Positions 50,410-50,720 of a stretch of DNA of 50,720 nucleotides are shown here, in pieces; the first letter of the stretch is position 1, and the number at the start of each line of letters is the position of its first letter. Below the pieces are notes generated by a model. The model saw nothing but the letters and a program-made list of their open reading frames with translations. It was not told the DNA's origin and searched no databases. The DNA is from Rhizobium sp. AQ_MP (GTDB lineage Bacteria > Pseudomonadota > Alphaproteobacteria > Rhizobiales > Rhizobiaceae): the NCBI RefSeq assembly GCF_014237835.1, contig NZ_JACJVI010000024.1, forward strand, positions 1 through 50,720, in the 5' to 3' direction. A program made the position numbers and the translations under genes.

Positions 50410-50693
50410 CGTGCGCTTGTTGTCGGATGACGCCGGATCAGGTTTTGCGGCGTGTCGGCACAATACCGACACGGCAACCGTGCGGAGCTTCGAAACATTC
50501 AGCGGTTCTTTGCTTTCCTGGGAACGGCTTTCTCTGGCCGCGCTGCGAATAGGCTTCGCTCCAGGTGTCGATTCTCTTGGCCACAAGATCCGAAATTAGC
50601 AATTTTTCATAGACGTGCCGCCACACTTCGGAAACGCCAATCCAGTCCAGACCAAGCCACTGTTTGGGTTGGGTCTTTGCTCAAGGAAAGCCA

Positions 50694-50720
50694 ATGACCA
50701 AGACTCTCGCATTCAAACTC
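50694..50720 (+). CDS. Possible first codons of a further gene (partial)
   Basis: An ATG at 50694 follows AAGGAAAG with suitable spacing and opens MTKTLAFKL before the window ends. Nine residues are not enough to name a family. The 283 bp between the adhesin terminator and this start contain no other gene I can support. Genes for type I secretion often follow such adhesins, but nothing here shows that. Confidence 0.3.

Noticed and set aside
1..50720. CRISPR arrays, tRNA or rRNA genes, integrases, transposases and toxin-antitoxin pairs.
   Set aside because: None was recognised. The only repeated DNA is in the intergenic palindromes, operators and adhesin repeats, none of which has repeat-spacer structure.

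Overview
The window looks like a chromosome or chromid segment of a Rhizobiales alphaproteobacterium (Rhizobium/Agrobacterium-like). The evidence is high GC with strong third-position GC bias, many ABC importers with nearby regulators, palindromic intergenic mosaic repeats of the kind common in rhizobia, and protein families typical of that group. No rRNA, tRNA, CRISPR array, insertion sequence or phage gene was recognised.

Layout. (1) 1-90: C-terminal tail of a probable methyl-accepting chemotaxis protein. (2) 121-9192, minus strand: an iron-siderophore locus. It holds an FhuF-type ferric reductase, a TonB-dependent receptor with an N-terminal signalling domain, a periplasmic binding protein, two FecCD permeases and an ATPase, followed by a FecI-type ECF sigma factor and a FecR-type anti-sigma regulator. 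(3) 9526-13923: a frameshifted gamma-glutamyltransferase remnant, a kinase/PLP-enzyme fusion of 804 residues, a Rid-family protein and a flavodoxin-fold quinone reductase. (4) 14149-21944: a nitrogen-heterocycle or amide catabolism locus with a NitT/TauT-type ABC importer, a CodA-like amidohydrolase, a GlcD-like FAD oxidase, a LysR regulator and a creatininase-family hydrolase. A shared 34-bp element precedes both the importer operon and the creatininase gene. (5) 22171-30833: a seven-gene CUT1 sugar or polyol ABC operon with two different ATPases, a 62-residue membrane protein and a fused dihydroxyacetone kinase. A divergent LacI-type regulator and a perfect 19-bp inverted operator pair lie upstream. 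(6) 31049-42224: a transporter-sensor hybrid kinase (NCS1 permease-like region, eight-cysteine cluster, kinase, receiver) with a LuxR-type response regulator. These are divergent from a UrtABCDE-type urea/short-amide ABC operon that ends in formamidase and an FmdB zinc ribbon. (7) 42867-50360: a 2,497-residue type I-secreted RTX adhesin with about 200-residue tandem repeats, a von Willebrand A domain and C-terminal calcium-binding repeats. A terminator follows, then the first codons of a possible further gene.

How it works together. Most of the window is nutrient acquisition: iron, an N-containing ring or amide compound, a polyol or ketose, and urea/formamide. Each module is paired with its own regulator. 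In all three operons with a separate binding-protein gene outside the iron locus, a stem-loop sits just after that gene, which suggests shared control of binding-protein versus membrane-component levels. The least described part is the NCS1-type sensor kinase system facing the formamide/urea operon. The sharpest regulatory signals read directly from sequence are the LysR-linked 34-bp element pair and the LacI-linked double operator.
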